This document shows positions 48,425 to 60,424 of a stretch of DNA of 64,000 bases, one piece after another. The notes below the pieces were generated by a model, which ran no database searches, was not told the origin of the DNA, and was given only the letters and a program-made list of their open reading frames with translations. Position 1 is the first letter of the stretch; each line of letters opens with the position of its first letter. The position numbers were made by a program, and so were the translations under genes. Where the stretch lies: NCBI GenBank assembly GCA_013400155.1, contig VXBM01001076.1, positions 137,104 through 201,103 of the forward strand, read 5' to 3'. This DNA comes from Helopsaltes ochotensis (lineage: Eukaryota; Chordata; Aves; Passeriformes; Locustellidae).

Positions 48425-48745
48425 CCAACAAGGAAGATGGAGAGGAACTATTTTGAAAGAGCCCGGAGTGACAGGACAAAGGGGAATGGCTTCAGACTGA
48501 GAGAGTGTAGGTTTATATGGGATTTTGGGCAGGAATTGTTCCCTGGGAGGGTGGGCAGTCTCTGGCACAGGGTGCCCAGAGCAGCTTTGGCAGCCCCTGG
48601 ATCCCTGTCCAAGGCCAGGCTGGACACTGGGGCTTGGAGCAGCCTGGGACAGTGGGAGGTGTCCTTGTCCATGGCATGGGGTGAAAAAAGGTGATTTGTA
48701 AGGTCCCTTCCACCCCAAACCACTCCCTGATTCCATGATTCCGTC
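48425..48745 (+). mobile_element. CR1 LINE fragment
   Basis: Plus-strand CR1 with an AAAGGGGAATGGCTTCAGAC and GAGAGTGTAGGTTTATATGGG upstream portion, then GGCAGGAATTGTTCCCTGGG, CCTGGATCCCTGTCCAAGGCC, GGAGCAGCCTGGGACAGTGGG, and the terminal TGATTCCATGATTCC 8-bp-type repeat. It is about 320 bp and 5' truncated, with a clearly intact 3' end. It is one of the better preserved copies in the window. Confidence 0.96.
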
Positions 48746-51109
48746 TAGCAGAGGTGCACTTTGGTTTACAAAAGCAAATTCGATGCTAATTTGTAGAAGT
48801 GTCAGAGCAGCCATCGCCCTCAAGTCGCATCAGCATCTGCTGGTGCTCTGGAATGCAGTAAGAAACCAGAGGGGAAGCAGAGGCCCCAAAATTCCCCATT
48901 CCCCCACACAGCTGGCCTGCAGGGCTTGGATCCAGCATCCACAGGTGCTCCAGCAGGATTCACCACACGAAAACCACAACTCAGTAAACATCCACTTGAT
49001 GTGGTGCTGCCCCATCCAGCAGAGCGAGCTCCAGGGAATCCAGCCTGCTCTGGCCATGCCAAATCTCGGTTGATACGGCTCCCAAAACCTTCCCTGGGAG
49101 CTTGAGCCTCCAACTCCAACCCACATGGGCTCATGGCACGGGTCAGGCTCCAGAGCAAAGTGTCCCCATGTCACACTGGAGGCCTGGATTGGAGCATCCA
49201 TACCTTAAACACAGATGTGCTCCCCTGACATCATCACAGGTATCTGCCAGCTTTGAAAGATGAATTATCTTTTGCACAAATTCAGATAATTCAGAGAAAT
49301 ACAGATTTAGATGAGTGTTTTTTTTCCTGCTGCACAGCCTAAAGGTATCTTGCCTTCCAGGGAAGCTTTATTATGATTCAAGTGCTGCTTCATTTTTAGC
49401 AGATACCAAATACAGAGCACTGGAAAAGTACAGTTTCAAAAGGTGCTTGTGTGTCCTGAACTTGCACGTCACAGAAATGATAAATGCCTGCCGAGGAAAC
49501 AACAGCATTCCATAAAGAATCCCATAAAACAGCTTTCCAAGCTATTGCAAGGTCAAGTAGCTCCATCACCAGCAGAATATGAGGAAGAGAATACACAGGC
49601 TTGGCAGCTCAGTGCATTCTTCTGGGGTTAATTGCAGTTTCTGCAGATGTCTGACAGCGCACAGGTCAAGTGAAAAGGGAGGAGTGACTTACCCAGGTGT
49701 TCAGAAAGGTGCTCCCTGGATGATAATCAATCCAGATCAAGGAGGACAGGATAACAGGAAGCTTTCCAGTGCATGGCATTGTTGCTTGTGTTTGGGACAA
49801 GCTTTCGATTCAGTTCTAGATTTTGGTTTCTTGTGCCTGGATAAAATAACTGAGGCAACAACTGTCTGGCTCTAAACTCACCTAAGCTCCACAGTTTTAT
49901 TCAAGATAACGGGCTCATTTGCATAGATTCTGTTAAACACTGGTTTAGCCAACATCTCTTCAGCTCAGTCTCCCTCAGCTCTCCCCTGGAACAATGGGAG
50001 CTGGGCTGATGAGTAAGTGTGGGATAAAGTCTGCCCACGTCTGTGTCTTAGCAGAATGAACTCAAACGTTTCACAATTGATTGAATACTACAAAGCGAGG
50101 AGTTAGGAACTGCACAGGCTGCTTAGCCCTAGCTTTTAACTGAAAAAAAGGCTTTTCTTTATCAGAAAAATGCAGTAAGTAGGGCAGAACTGGGGACACC
50201 GGGGCCGAGTCCTCCCCAGCACTACAAAGTCAGCTCAGCAAGACTCTCGCACAGTCACTTGATGTCACTGTGTGAAAAGAACAGGCCATAAAATGCCCAA
50301 GTCATTATCCTAACCATTGTACAACCCAGAAGGACGAAAGGCAGGGACTCTGATCCCACGGCAGTGCCTGGGAAGAACTCCCTGGGGCTCAGCACAGACA
50401 GGGAACGTGCAGTGGCACCCAGGGCTCTGAACACTGATAACCTGCCAGCATCACTGACCTGCACAGCACAGAACCTGCTGTCCCCAAAACCCAGTTTGCT
50501 CTGCTGAGATGCCTGTTCTGTCTGTGCCTGTGAGGAATAAACAGATCACCTGTTTGTTGAACCTGTTTGTTTTGAATGGGCCTGAATTTCGCTTCAAGGT
50601 TTTGAGACAGACCATCAGGCAAAGCCATTTGGTACCAGTTATTGCGTTTTCACGTTCATTATTAACATGCTGGTCTCTGCAGGGTTCAGTAGCTTCAGTC
50701 TTGATTCATTCTAGAAGACCAGAGCAAAGGCAGTTTGTGGCTGAAGCTCTGGGTGAGGCCACAGGGGACAAAGGACACCTCCCCGCCCCTGCCCAGCAGG
50801 TCTCAGACCATCTCCTCAAACACAAGGTGAATGCTCAGCTCCTCCTCCCTACTCCTGCCTCACTCATCCCAAAATAAAACTTTACCCTGCCTGGTCCTGA
50901 CACAGCCCCCAGACTTGGTGATTTTGAGTTTAGGAAGCAGAAGTGGCTGGATGAGCATCACCCTCACGCACAGGACACAAAGCTGACCACCACGGTGTTC
51001 ACACAAGCAGCCTGAGAGACCATTGCTACAGGAAAAACTTCCCTTGCGGGCTAAAAACTCCCACATATTCACTCTCCCACCTGAGACCGAGCACGGCTTG
51101 GAGCTGTCC
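48746..51109. other. Single-copy noncoding DNA
   Basis: No gene was recognised. Short frames on both strands overlap at 48735-49200 and 50250-50880. No recognisable repeat lies in this interval. Confidence 0.5.
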
Positions 51110-51176
51110 CTGCCCAGGGGGTGGGACTGGAGGGGCTTTCATGTCCCTTCCAGCCCCAACCATTCCATGACTCCAC
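51110..51176 (+). mobile_element. CR1 LINE 3' end fragment
   Basis: Only the terminal part remains: GGGGTGGGACTGGAGGGGC, TTTCATGTCCCTTCCAGCC and CCAACCATTCCATGACTCC. The order and terminal repeat fit the CR1 3' end on the plus strand. It is severely 5' truncated. Confidence 0.85.
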
Positions 51177-52654
51177 CTCTGACATCCTGAGGAGCTCCTG
51201 AGGAGCAAGGCAGCCACAGGGATCCAAATCACATCCGTGGCCACTCCTCATCGAGGCTGCTTCCACCCCCCTGAGCCCCAATTATGTAATTATACGGTGT
51301 TTATTTCTCTGGGCACTCGTATTTTAATGCACAAAACGTGTCTGAGAGTCAGAGTGAGAGCCCCAAGGGCAGCAGGGGAGATGCTGATGCTTGGGAGACG
51401 ATGGGAAGGATCCAGCTCCGTGCTCCCTTCCCCTCAGGCATGTGTGCCCCTCGCTGCCCATCACTGCAACGATGAAATATTGAAGCTCAAAGCAAAACCA
51501 AACAGTTGCAGAAGAACTGCCAAAAATGTCTCAGGCCAGAGTACAGCAGTTTCATTTTCAATCATGAAAAATTCAATCATTTTTCTCATGAGCGTTTGTA
51601 GCTCTGTCTGAAGCCTCTGAATGATTTTTTTTTCCCTACTGTTTATTTTAGCAAGATGCCCCAAAGCTTTCACTGGAAGCTGCTTCTAATTTTCAGCTTG
51701 GTTGTTACTGATGAGCTGATACACATTTGCTCGTGCTGAATTTCCTCTGCAAGAATTTGATCCCTGTGTGTTCTGAGCTTTATATAGATGCTGAATGCAT
51801 TTATCTATTGTATCTTTATTTATTGTATTGTATACTTTCCATTTAGCCCTAATACAGTTACAAGTAGTTATTAAATCTACTTCTTGACCAAAATGAGGCC
51901 TCAGCTAAGCATCCTTTCAGTAGCTGCTGAATTAATTTTACTCTCTCTCATCACACACACACACACACAAAAATCCTTAGCAAGTATGAAACAATGCTGG
52001 CAGCAGTTAAAGAGTTGTGGAAAAAAATCTGTGTGTTATCACTCACAATAAATCCTTTTTCAACTGGTACCCTGACATTACTATTAAAACATCCTTTGTT
52101 TTCTGCTGAACAGCTTGAGCTCCAAGTAACAAACTGCTTCCTTTTAAGCTACACTCTGCTAAAACAAGGCCCTAAACAAGTATTTATATCTCCTCCCACT
52201 ATGCAGAACAACTGCTTTCAAAAGGAAGCCTTGAAAAAATAAAAACCTTTCCCACCCAAATTCAAATACTTTTGCGGCCTTCAGTCAAGCCCTAACACAA
52301 ACTTCCACTGAAAATGTTAAAATGCTTTGAATTAAATTGATCACTTTAAAAACATTTCTCTGTTAATTACGGGACAGCTCTCGAGACCCCCTTTGGCACC
52401 TCTGGTTTGTAGAGTTTCGCCCTGTTCCTGGTCATCCCAGCTCCTTTGGAGAAAGGATCACCTCTTCAAATTAACCTGAACTCTCAATTAAGCAACATTC
52501 AAAGTAAAATACAAAATACAAAGGTACATTCAAAGGTGAAATATTAAACCCTCACGTTCTCGAGGCCCTTGGCACACCCCTGACCCTTCACTAGGTAATA
52601 CCTTAACTGTGCTGAACTTAAAGGCATGCCACAGATTTCTTTTCTCCAAGATAT
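51177..52654. other. Single-copy noncoding DNA
   Basis: AT-rich, with a (CA)9 microsatellite at 51952-51969. No gene was recognised. Confidence 0.5.
51952..51969. repeat. (CA)9 dinucleotide microsatellite
   Basis: Nine uninterrupted CA units preceded by a short CT-rich run. Confidence 0.95.
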
Positions 52655-52735
52655 TTGGCTCCCTGGCCATGGTAGGGGATGGAACAAGCTGGGCTTTAAG
52701 GTCCTTTCCAACCCAAACAGGTCTGGGATCCCACG
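52655..52735 (+). mobile_element. CR1 LINE 3' end fragment
   Basis: The terminal CR1 blocks are CCTGGCCATGGTAGGGGATGG, GGCTTTAAGGTCCTTTCCAAC and CAAACAGGTCTGGGATCCCA. About 80 bp remain on the plus strand, with a degraded end repeat. Confidence 0.88.
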
Positions 52736-53160
52736 AAAACGCCAAAACACAGAAGTCTATAAAACTTACAGCTTGTGCGTGACTGAACAACAAAACGTTG
52801 AGCAAAAAATTCCGGAGTGGACAATTTCAGACCCAGGCGGTGCCAGCAGCAGCAGGAATCCCTGGAACTCAGCCTGGACACGGAGGCAGGACGGGGTTTG
52901 TGCCCGAGTGACCTGCGGGCACCTGGCTGCTGTAAAACCCCATTGCTGGGGAGCAATCCTGCTTCTGCAAGCCTGGGGAAGGCTTGGAATGCCTTTAATT
53001 AATTAATTTGATAACTATTTCATCCCCTGTTCATCGCAGAAAGTCCAAAACCTTTGTTGAGATTCCTTTCTTCATCCTCCGGACAACGCAAAGCCCGGGA
53101 GGGACCCAGGAGGGACCTTTCAGGTGGGAGGTGATGCAGGCACAGCACCAAAGGAAGGAC
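52736..53160. other. Single-copy noncoding DNA
   Basis: No gene was recognised. The stretch is moderately GC-rich at 52820-52980 and holds short overlapping frames. Confidence 0.5.
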
Positions 53161-53169
53161 CGGCAGCGG

Positions 53170-53330
53170 CAGAAATGCTAATGAGTGCAAATGAGCAGGA
53201 TGCAATTAGCGCCTGCTCGTCCCCTGCTCTGGAAGGGAAGCCGCGTCTGCCACCAGAAGAGCTTTTACAAACGTGGGCCAATTAATGGGCAGTGGCACCA
53301 TTAATCACTGCAGAAGAGGTGAGGGAAGAA
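53170..53330. promoter_or_regulatory. POU/homeodomain motif cluster, candidate enhancer
   Basis: Three octamer-like words lie within 35 bp: ATGCTAATGAG at 53175, GTGCAAAT at 53185 and ATGCAATTAG at 53200. They are followed at 53278-53312 by CCAATTAATGG and CCATTAATCA. The region is free of recognised repeats, and the next few hundred bases have similar texture. POU factors bind octamer variants and many homeodomain proteins bind ATTA cores; occupancy here is inference. Confidence 0.4.
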
Positions 53331-54301
53331 GTCTCCGGGCCGGGACAGCACTGCAGAAGTTTTTATCCTTTAATGGGTTTTTTCTGACCTAACCCGGAAT
53401 TACAAAGTCATTTACCCGACAATTAGCTAAGCCAGCAAAGCAGTTCAACTGGGCTGCAAATGGATAAAAGAAGTTCAGAAGTGTTTCCTACATCCTTGGT
53501 GCATATTAATCATGTATTTTATTCCTAGCTTCAAACTGCGGCTGCAGCTGCTGTTCAATGGGTCTTGCATAAGACACCGACATTAAATTTATTTGTTTCA
53601 TCTTTTCTACATAAAAATAAGCTGGGATTTTATGATTATTCCTTTGCATTTATTTTCTGTGAAGGCATTTTAACTATTTTGTCCTTAATTGTTGCAATAA
53701 AAATCCAGTTTAAGCGTTTCAGACGAAGCAAAAAAAAAAAAAAATCACAAATTAACGCTCATTAAATTATTTTGGCAACCAGACTCATGGCAGATTCCAC
53801 AATAGGAGGCTGAAACTCCACTTTGGTAACAGGACTAGCTGGAATATTTGTGCCAGAATTATTAGCTAGATGTTCAGCAGATCAATTTTATTAATTAAAC
53901 AGGCAAGACCGAAGACAACTGATGTCAATAAATCTGTCAATATGTTAATACAGACAGCAGTGCCACCTCTCTCCACAGGGTAAATATAAACCAAACGCCA
54001 GCTGGGTATCCCAGGGATGCAATGCTGACTTGGAGCAGGAAGTTCTCATGGAATTTTAATTCCCTACAAGCTTATAGGAGAATATGAGGATGAGATAAAG
54101 AAATCCCAGCTGAGGTCTCGAGTCTCCTGGACTCCTCTAAGTCATGCATTTGCTGTATTTGGTTTTAAAATGTATTTTAAACTTAGAGGGATTTTCTGCA
54201 ATGTTCAGCAGCTCCTAAAACACGGAGCGACACCAGTTGGGTGCTGTTTGCTGGTGTAGGGTCATCAAGGCAGGAATTTCAAAAAAGAACAATTCAGTGG
54301 A
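53331..54301. other. Single-copy noncoding DNA, possible transcript end
   Basis: No gene was recognised. An AATAAA at 53696-53701 is followed 29 bases later by a 14-A run, which could be an old retroposed end or simply A-rich DNA. ATTA-rich sequence at 53860-53950 has many homeodomain cores. Confidence 0.45.
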
Positions 54302-54462
54302 ATAATCATAGAATCACAGGATGGTTTGGGTTGGAGGGGACCTTAAAGCCCATCCCGTTCCAGCATGGGCAGGGGCACTTCCCAGTGTCCCAGGTGGCTC
54401 CAGCCTGGCCTCGGACACTTGCAGGGATCCAGGGGCAGCCACAGCTGCTCTGGGCAATGAGG
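54302..54462 (-). mobile_element. CR1 LINE fragment
   Basis: Minus-strand copy with a clear 3' end (ATCATAGAATCACAGGATGG). It continues with GGTTTGGGTTGGAGGGGACC, AAAGCCCATCCCGTTCCAGC, CAGTGTCCCAGGTGGCTCC and AGGGGCAGCCACAGCTGCTC. It is 5' truncated at about 54462. Confidence 0.95.
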
Positions 54463-55092
54463 AAGGGATTTCAGTCCTGGGGGAATGCAGGAGGAGAACA
54501 GCTCCCAGCAGGCCTGCACCTGAAGTTGTAACTTCCAGAAGGAGAGCAATGGGATATCCAAAGGGGATTTCTCAGGAGAAAAAGGCCTGTCAGTCAGTAC
54601 ATGACACACACACACAACCTGGGAGATGGGCAGGAAAACCTCTGCAGCAGCTGCACGTGGAAGAGCATCTGCAATATTTTATCTGTTACCTGCAGCAAAA
54701 GCAGACTCTCCACAGCTGAATCTGGAGAATAATGGCAGATTTAACACAGGAACTTTTTGCCAGTTCTAAGACGACGGAAGTTTAACAAACCCCACTCGTG
54801 CTGCCGAAAACACTCAAAAAGCACCAACATTCGATGCATGCTCTCACAGTCCCTGCAGGCAGAGGGATTTGGGATGAGTCAGCCCGAATCCAAACAACAT
54901 GTGCCTCAGCACGTGCTGCTCAGAGCCGCAGCGACAAACCCACGGCGCTCTGCTTTCAGCCAGCCACGCCAACACCTTCCCCCAGAGCCACATCCCGCCT
55001 CCCCAGCAAGGCAGGCTGCCTCCTCTGCCTCCCAGGGACACAGACCCACACACGGGACCTAGCCTGTCCTTCACAGGGAGTGGGGACGCACT
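54463..55092. other. Single-copy noncoding DNA
   Basis: No gene was recognised; a short CA run occurs at 54603-54616. Overlapping short frames lie at 54750-55090. No repeat element was recognised. Confidence 0.5.
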
Positions 55093-55170
55093 GATGACCC
55101 CGGGAATCTAGCTGGGCTCCACCAGAATAATCCCAAAAACCTCTGCACCTGAGGCTTTTTAAATACCTCA
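55093..55170 (+). repeat. 80-bp direct repeat, copy A
   Basis: A 78-bp segment, GATGACC to AAATACCTCA, recurs at 56091-56170 in the same orientation. The core contains GGGAATC, TGGGCTCC, CCAGAATAA and CACCTGAGG. Flanking sequence is unrelated, so this may be an unclassified short repeat family or a local duplication. Confidence 0.8.
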
Positions 55171-55634
55171 TGGAGGTGACAGCAGCCCGTGCTTAATACA
55201 GCTCACATCCAAAGGTGTTTAAGCCTCAGTTTCTTTCCACCAGCATTTCTCCACTACACACTTCGTACTTTTTTTAAAAGTTATTTAAATTCACCAACAC
55301 CCTTTTGGCTCCAAATGATACAGAACTGTGGGCAGGGGTAAACTGTTGGAATATTTTGGGTTTTCCCACTCTGGTAGAGGATTCCCTTTGCCAACCCTCT
55401 TGCTCTTCCCCAACTTTTGTTCATTTTTATAACACAAATGATGACTGGGATTTGTTATTTTGTCAGCATTAAAACCTTTTGTTTTCCAAAGCATGTCCAG
55501 AGAGGTTGTGGCTTAGTAATTGCCGCAAGAGTTGTGGCTGTTATTAAGCCACTCTGGGAAGTTGCAGGCCAACCCTCAGACATGATAAATCTCCACCTAG
55601 CTCATTCCATTCTGGCCACGTGCAAGGTTTTATC
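55171..55634. other. Single-copy noncoding DNA
   Basis: No gene was recognised in this AT-rich interval between the direct repeat and a CR1 fragment. Confidence 0.5.
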
Positions 55635-55800
55635 ACAGCCTGAACTCCCACGGGCACAATTCGAGGCCGTTCCCTCCTGTCCCTGTTCCCTGTTCCCAGA
55701 GCTGACCCCCCTGGCTGTCCCCTCCCGTCAGGGACTTGTGCAGAGCCCGAGATTCCCCCCGAGCCTCCTTTTCTCCAGGCTGAACAACCCCAGCGTGCCC
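55635..55800 (-). mobile_element. CR1 LINE fragment, internal part
   Basis: It has the complement of the upstream CR1 part: CACAATTCGAGGCCGTTCCC, CTGTCCCTGTTCCCTG, CCGTCAGGGACTTGTGCAG, GATTCCCCCCGAGCCTCC and TTTTCTCCAGGCTGAACAACC. The 3' end is missing on the left, so this is an interior piece on the minus strand. Confidence 0.88.
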
Positions 55801-55879
55801 AGGCAGACGATTTTGGTGAATTACAAGCAAATGAAAACAAAACCCCACTCTCCATCCTCTCCAGGCCCTGGTGCAAAGG

Positions 55880-56095
55880 CTCCCCACACAGCCCCTCGCG
55901 CCGGCGGCGCTGCGGCCGCTCCAGGCTGCCGCAGGGGCTCTGCCTCGCCCAGGAGCACGGACCCGCTCGTGGGGACACAAAAAGCCCTCGAGTGCCCTTT
56001 GGCAGCTCTGTCTGCTGGCCAGCAGCTGCTCCTGGAGCACGGCCAGCCCCGCATCCCACGGCCCGCTGGCCGCCGGCCACGCCGGGCGCCGATGA
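55880..56095. promoter_or_regulatory. Short CpG-rich island
   Basis: Very high CpG density over about 215 bp, with CGCGCCGGCGGCGCTGCGGCC and GGCCGCCGGCCACGCCGGGCG. Overlapping open frames exist on both strands, none with a recognisable protein. It could be a small promoter, an orphan CpG island or a GC-rich exon of an unknown gene. Confidence 0.45.
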
Positions 56096-56170
56096 CCTTG
56101 GGAATCCAGTTGGGCTCCGCCAGAATAACCCCAAAACCTCAACACCTGAGGGGTTTTTTTAAATACATCA
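56091..56170 (+). repeat. 80-bp direct repeat, copy B
   Basis: This matches 55093-55170 with about ten differences judged by eye, 998 bp downstream in the same orientation. The T-run is longer here. It sits at the right end of a CpG-rich island. Confidence 0.8.
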
Positions 56171-59100
56171 TCTATTGCATCTCTTTTTTATTATTATTAT
56201 TCGCTGTTGCACAGCCCTCTTTGGTTATAAACGTTAAAAGCATGTTTAAGCAGTTTGAATGACCTTTCAGACCAAGACAAGCAATTAGGACAGCTGCTAG
56301 CAAGGCTCTGCTGTTAAAGCCCCAGGAATGGGACAGCTGCAGCAGACTTCCCTTTTCAGACTGAAATTTGAGATACTGGGCAGTTCAACCAAGGGCAGCA
56401 TCTTGAAAAGTTTGCAGGTACAGGGTCGAGCCGTGGAACTTTTTGTTATTATTTTTTTGTATGCAGAAATGGCTTGAAACTACGCCAGAAACTCTGATAC
56501 TAAGCCAGAATAATTAATACAGGAGCAATCCTGTGTGTTTATCCCATTTCAATTCTCCTCCACAGACAGCAGCTGCCCACAGTAGATACTACAAGAAGTG
56601 ATTTTTGGGAATTAAATATAAAGTGCATACCAAATTTTGAGTTTAGTGTACACATCAGAACTTTTTTTAGGGCATAATTAAATAACAGTGAGAATATATT
56701 ACTGTGATGTTTATTCTGCTTGTTGGGAAATTCAAAATAAAAACACTTTCAAAGCAATTCTTATTTAGAGTGCACAATTCTACAAGAGTAGAAACCATAG
56801 AAATATTATAATGAATTCTAACCATAAGCTTCTTGAACAGCAGTTTGTCTAAAGCAATTTCTCTTTCCCATGCAAATATCTGAAAATAGAACAGCAGGTT
56901 ATGAAACAATTTGTTATAGATTTGTGTTGTGGACCACCAGAGAACACCCTTAGCAGGAACACTTCACTTTGGTGATTTGAAGATCCACGCACAAAATATC
57001 AGAACAGTACTCAACTTGACCATCTATTATTATTAAAAACAACCAACCAGAAAAAAAAATTAAAAACCAAACAAAACCTCACCAAAAATCCCAGCAAGAA
57101 CTTAAAAAAAAATTTTTTAAAGCAATGAAAATATGAAGTTCTTGACCTTTGTTTCTGACATGGGCCCTCAGAACAAAAGTCTTGATAAAACAGCAGTTCC
57201 TGAGGAGATCTCACGCTTGGCAAGGCCAGTTTTGTCCAGCAGACCCCACCCCTCCCAGACCCCTCCTGGAATGGGACAGGAAGGAAGGAAACTGGGGCCG
57301 TTGGCCTGGAGGCAGCAGCAGCACTTTGGGGTACCTGAGAGGAGGTGACTCCTGGGACAGAAGCCAGAGTGGGACAGGGAATTCCTGACTAAAAAGTCCT
57401 TTTTTTCGCTGTGAGGATGACCAAGCACTTGAACAGAGCCCCAGGGCAGTTACGAAACCCTCAGCTTTGGGGTTTTTCCCTGGACATCCCTGAGCAAACT
57501 GCCCCAGTTCCAGGCTGACCTCACTTGGAGCCCCAGGCTGCAGTGGCTGCTGCCCAAGGTCCCTGGCCCTGAACAGTTCCCTGATCAGATCCTGATCCCT
57601 CCCTGTTCCCAGGAACCTTCAGCCACGGGAGCGTCTCAGAAGTTAACAAGCCTGGGTGCCTTTTTCATCCATGACTGTCTTTGAAATCTGAATGGACTTA
57701 GGACCAACCACCTTCTGGGACAGAGCATTGCAAAGTTCCACTCTTTTTTTTTAACAAGGAAAAAATATTTCTGTTTTCTTAAGCAGCCTCACTTTGAGCT
57801 CAATAGCTGTGACTCCAGGAGAGGCTGAATGACTGCTTCTCATTCTCGCTCTAAAATCCTCCATTCTTTTGAGAGCCTTGCCCCACACAATTGCCCTTTG
57901 CCAAAAAAAAAGGCCCAATAATTTTTTTTTCATGGCAGGTTCAGTGTTTTTCTTCCTTGCAGGAGGAGGATGATTGAGGCCCGTTAATAAAAATGCTGAA
58001 AGGGCCTTTACCACGCAGATTATTGGGATGTAACTGGCAGCCATGAGTGCCCTGGGCACGGGGAGAGGGCAATGTGCCACTGCCACCAGTCAAGAGGGAG
58101 ATGGCACTGGAGGCAGCATCAGACTGCAGCAGGTAAAGCTGGTCTGTTTGCAGAGCTGGGGGATTTCAGCTGAACTTGAGAAAATCATCCCTATTAATCC
58201 CAGCTCCGCCAGTCACAGCAGGGCAGGGGTTTTTTTTGATCGTTTTTTTTTTTTAATGTATTTAAAGATGTTGCAAAGAATAGTTTTGTTGCTGGAAGAA
58301 AAGTTTATCGGCTTCCAATTTACTAAATAATAAACTAGACATTTCTTACAATGTTTGCTCCAGAAAAACACTAATTTTAGCCTAATTTAAAACGCAATCA
58401 AAATTAAGATCTAGAGCTACCTGCAAGTACATCAGACCAACCAGCAGTAGTTTTCTGACTATGCTAATAACAATTATGATGGACTATCCTGTGGTTCCTA
58501 GGCATGTGACCCCTCAGCCTCATCAAGAAGCTGTTCCTTAGTGATAGTTTTTCTTTATGCCTCAAAGCTAACGGAGAAAACAAAAAAAAGAAATTAATTC
58601 CTCCTATTTATCTTTATGTTTCAGAAAACAAAGTGGGGCTGTGGCCTTCCGGGCTGCAGGCTTTGTGAGAGAAGCACATCCCTCTGCCTCGGGATGGGCC
58701 CAAACTGAGAGCTGACACACTTAGGACAGGAACGTTCAACTCAAAGGACTTTCAATGTCTGCGAGACAGGCTAAATCTTTCCACGCTGAGGAAGATTACA
58801 AAGATACATGTGGATTGCTTATATAGGGCAAAATCAGCATTTCCTAAGGCTGCTGGGAGAAATCCACGGGCAGAACAAAGGCGGCAGCTCCCGAGGCAGC
58901 CCAGCAAGCTGAGAAATCCTACAAAAAGCCCTGTTCAGTGCTGCAGCAGAGGGGGACAGGGATGAAGGTCACGCCTTGGGAGGGATGGCAAAGAAGGAGA
59001 GGTGAGGCTTTTCTTTTAAATCAGCACTGCACGTCCTTCCTGCCTCTGAGGGGGCCGCACAAACTGGGACACAAAATCCCAAGCAAACATGGAAAGAAAG

Positions 59101-59334
59101 TTTCATCAGCCAAGGCTAATGGGGTCAGCTTAGGCACAATAAATGAAAAGGTCCTCAGCCCAGTTTGGAGTTTAATAGGCATGGGTAACACAGACATTTT
59201 TATTTTTTAAGCAAACAGCTGAGTATCTAAACCTACAGACTCAAACCCAAACTGCTGCAGGCAAGAGAAGCTTTCTTGAGCGTTTGGTGCAGAGTCCAAA
59301 GCCTCACTGCTCAAACCCTGGCTTGGTGTAAGTA
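56171..59334. other. Single-copy noncoding DNA
   Basis: No gene was recognised in about 3.2 kb. An ATT run lies at 56186-56203, A-rich sequence at 57045-57120, and T-runs at 57744-57753 and 58230-58255. All open frames are short and overlapping. Confidence 0.5.
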
Positions 59335-59400
59335 TTTTGGGTCAATGCTTGGACTTGATCCTAGAGGTTTTTCCCGACCTTAATGATACTGTGATTTCCT
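59335..59400 (+). mobile_element. CR1 LINE 3' end fragment
   Basis: Terminal CR1 blocks: TGCTTGGACTTGATCCTAGAG, GTTTTTCCCGACCTTAATGA and ACTGTGATTTCC. This older type of CR1 tail, on the plus strand, retains only about 65 bp. Confidence 0.85.
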
Positions 59401-60424
59401 TAGTGATCTGTCATGAGATCTTTTCTGTCTTTCATGGGAAAAATTTTGCTGGGGTTGGGACTAAATTTACAAGCAATCCATCCATCCATCCCTCCTCCCT
59501 AAGTCACAGCAGGTTTTCCTCCGTGAGACCACAAAGGGGAGCTGAAATGCTGCCTGAAGCACAGCCATCCCCTCTGGGAGAAGGTACAGCCTGGTCAGTT
59601 GGGGGAAGAAAGGCAAAAGGAGGAATAAAGGCCTTGCCATCAAACCTGAGGGAGCTGCCGAACGTTCTGCCTGCTCGAGCCTGGGCAAGGATGGTTTTGG
59701 CAAAGGAGGAAACTGAAATGCCAAGAGTGAGTCACCCCTCGTAAGCAGAACACAACAGACTTGCCAGCAGCTCTGAGCTGATCTCTGCTTTCTCAGTGTC
59801 TGGTGAACACTTCATTACCAGTCTGGGGAGCTTCTCCAGAAGGAATAATTAGAGGCATGGATGTAAGGGAGGCTTCAAAAATAAAAATAGAACGGCGGCA
59901 AAGTTATTAATGTAGGTGGTTCAGATTTTAGTCTTTAATTTAAACTGAAGGTTAGTGGATGTGAAATAATAAGTCTTGGAACTCCCTAAAGTGCTATTGT
60001 TATTCCACGACAATAAAGTGGGGAAAACAGAGGGCTGCATTTTAATCCAGGGCAACGTGTGTTCCAGGAATAGTCATGTTGCAGTGATATATATTCATGC
60101 TGAGGGAGCAGGTCTGCACAAAATGCAAAATGATTCAAAGTGCAATGGCTCTGCTTTGTCACAGCCGAAGAGGAATCAGCTCGCTGCTGTAACAAGAGGA
60201 GCTGCCTTGGGTGGAAAGCCCAGCTGCTGGCCTGGGGCAGCTCTGGGGCACCACGGGCACTGCCAGGGCCAGGCAGGCCCGGCTTCCTCCTCTCAGGAGG
60301 ATGGATTTCAACCCTACCTCTTCCTGTAGCAGGTGAAGGGATGAGTTCAGCACCTCGGGAAGGACCAGATGGCCACGGAACAACTCACAGCGAGGACAAG
60401 AAGGGGCTCAGAAATGATCTCTGC
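59401..60424. other. Single-copy noncoding DNA
   Basis: No gene was recognised. A short (CATC)3 run occurs at 59479-59490. Overlapping open frames of up to about 145 codons have no domain. Confidence 0.5.
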
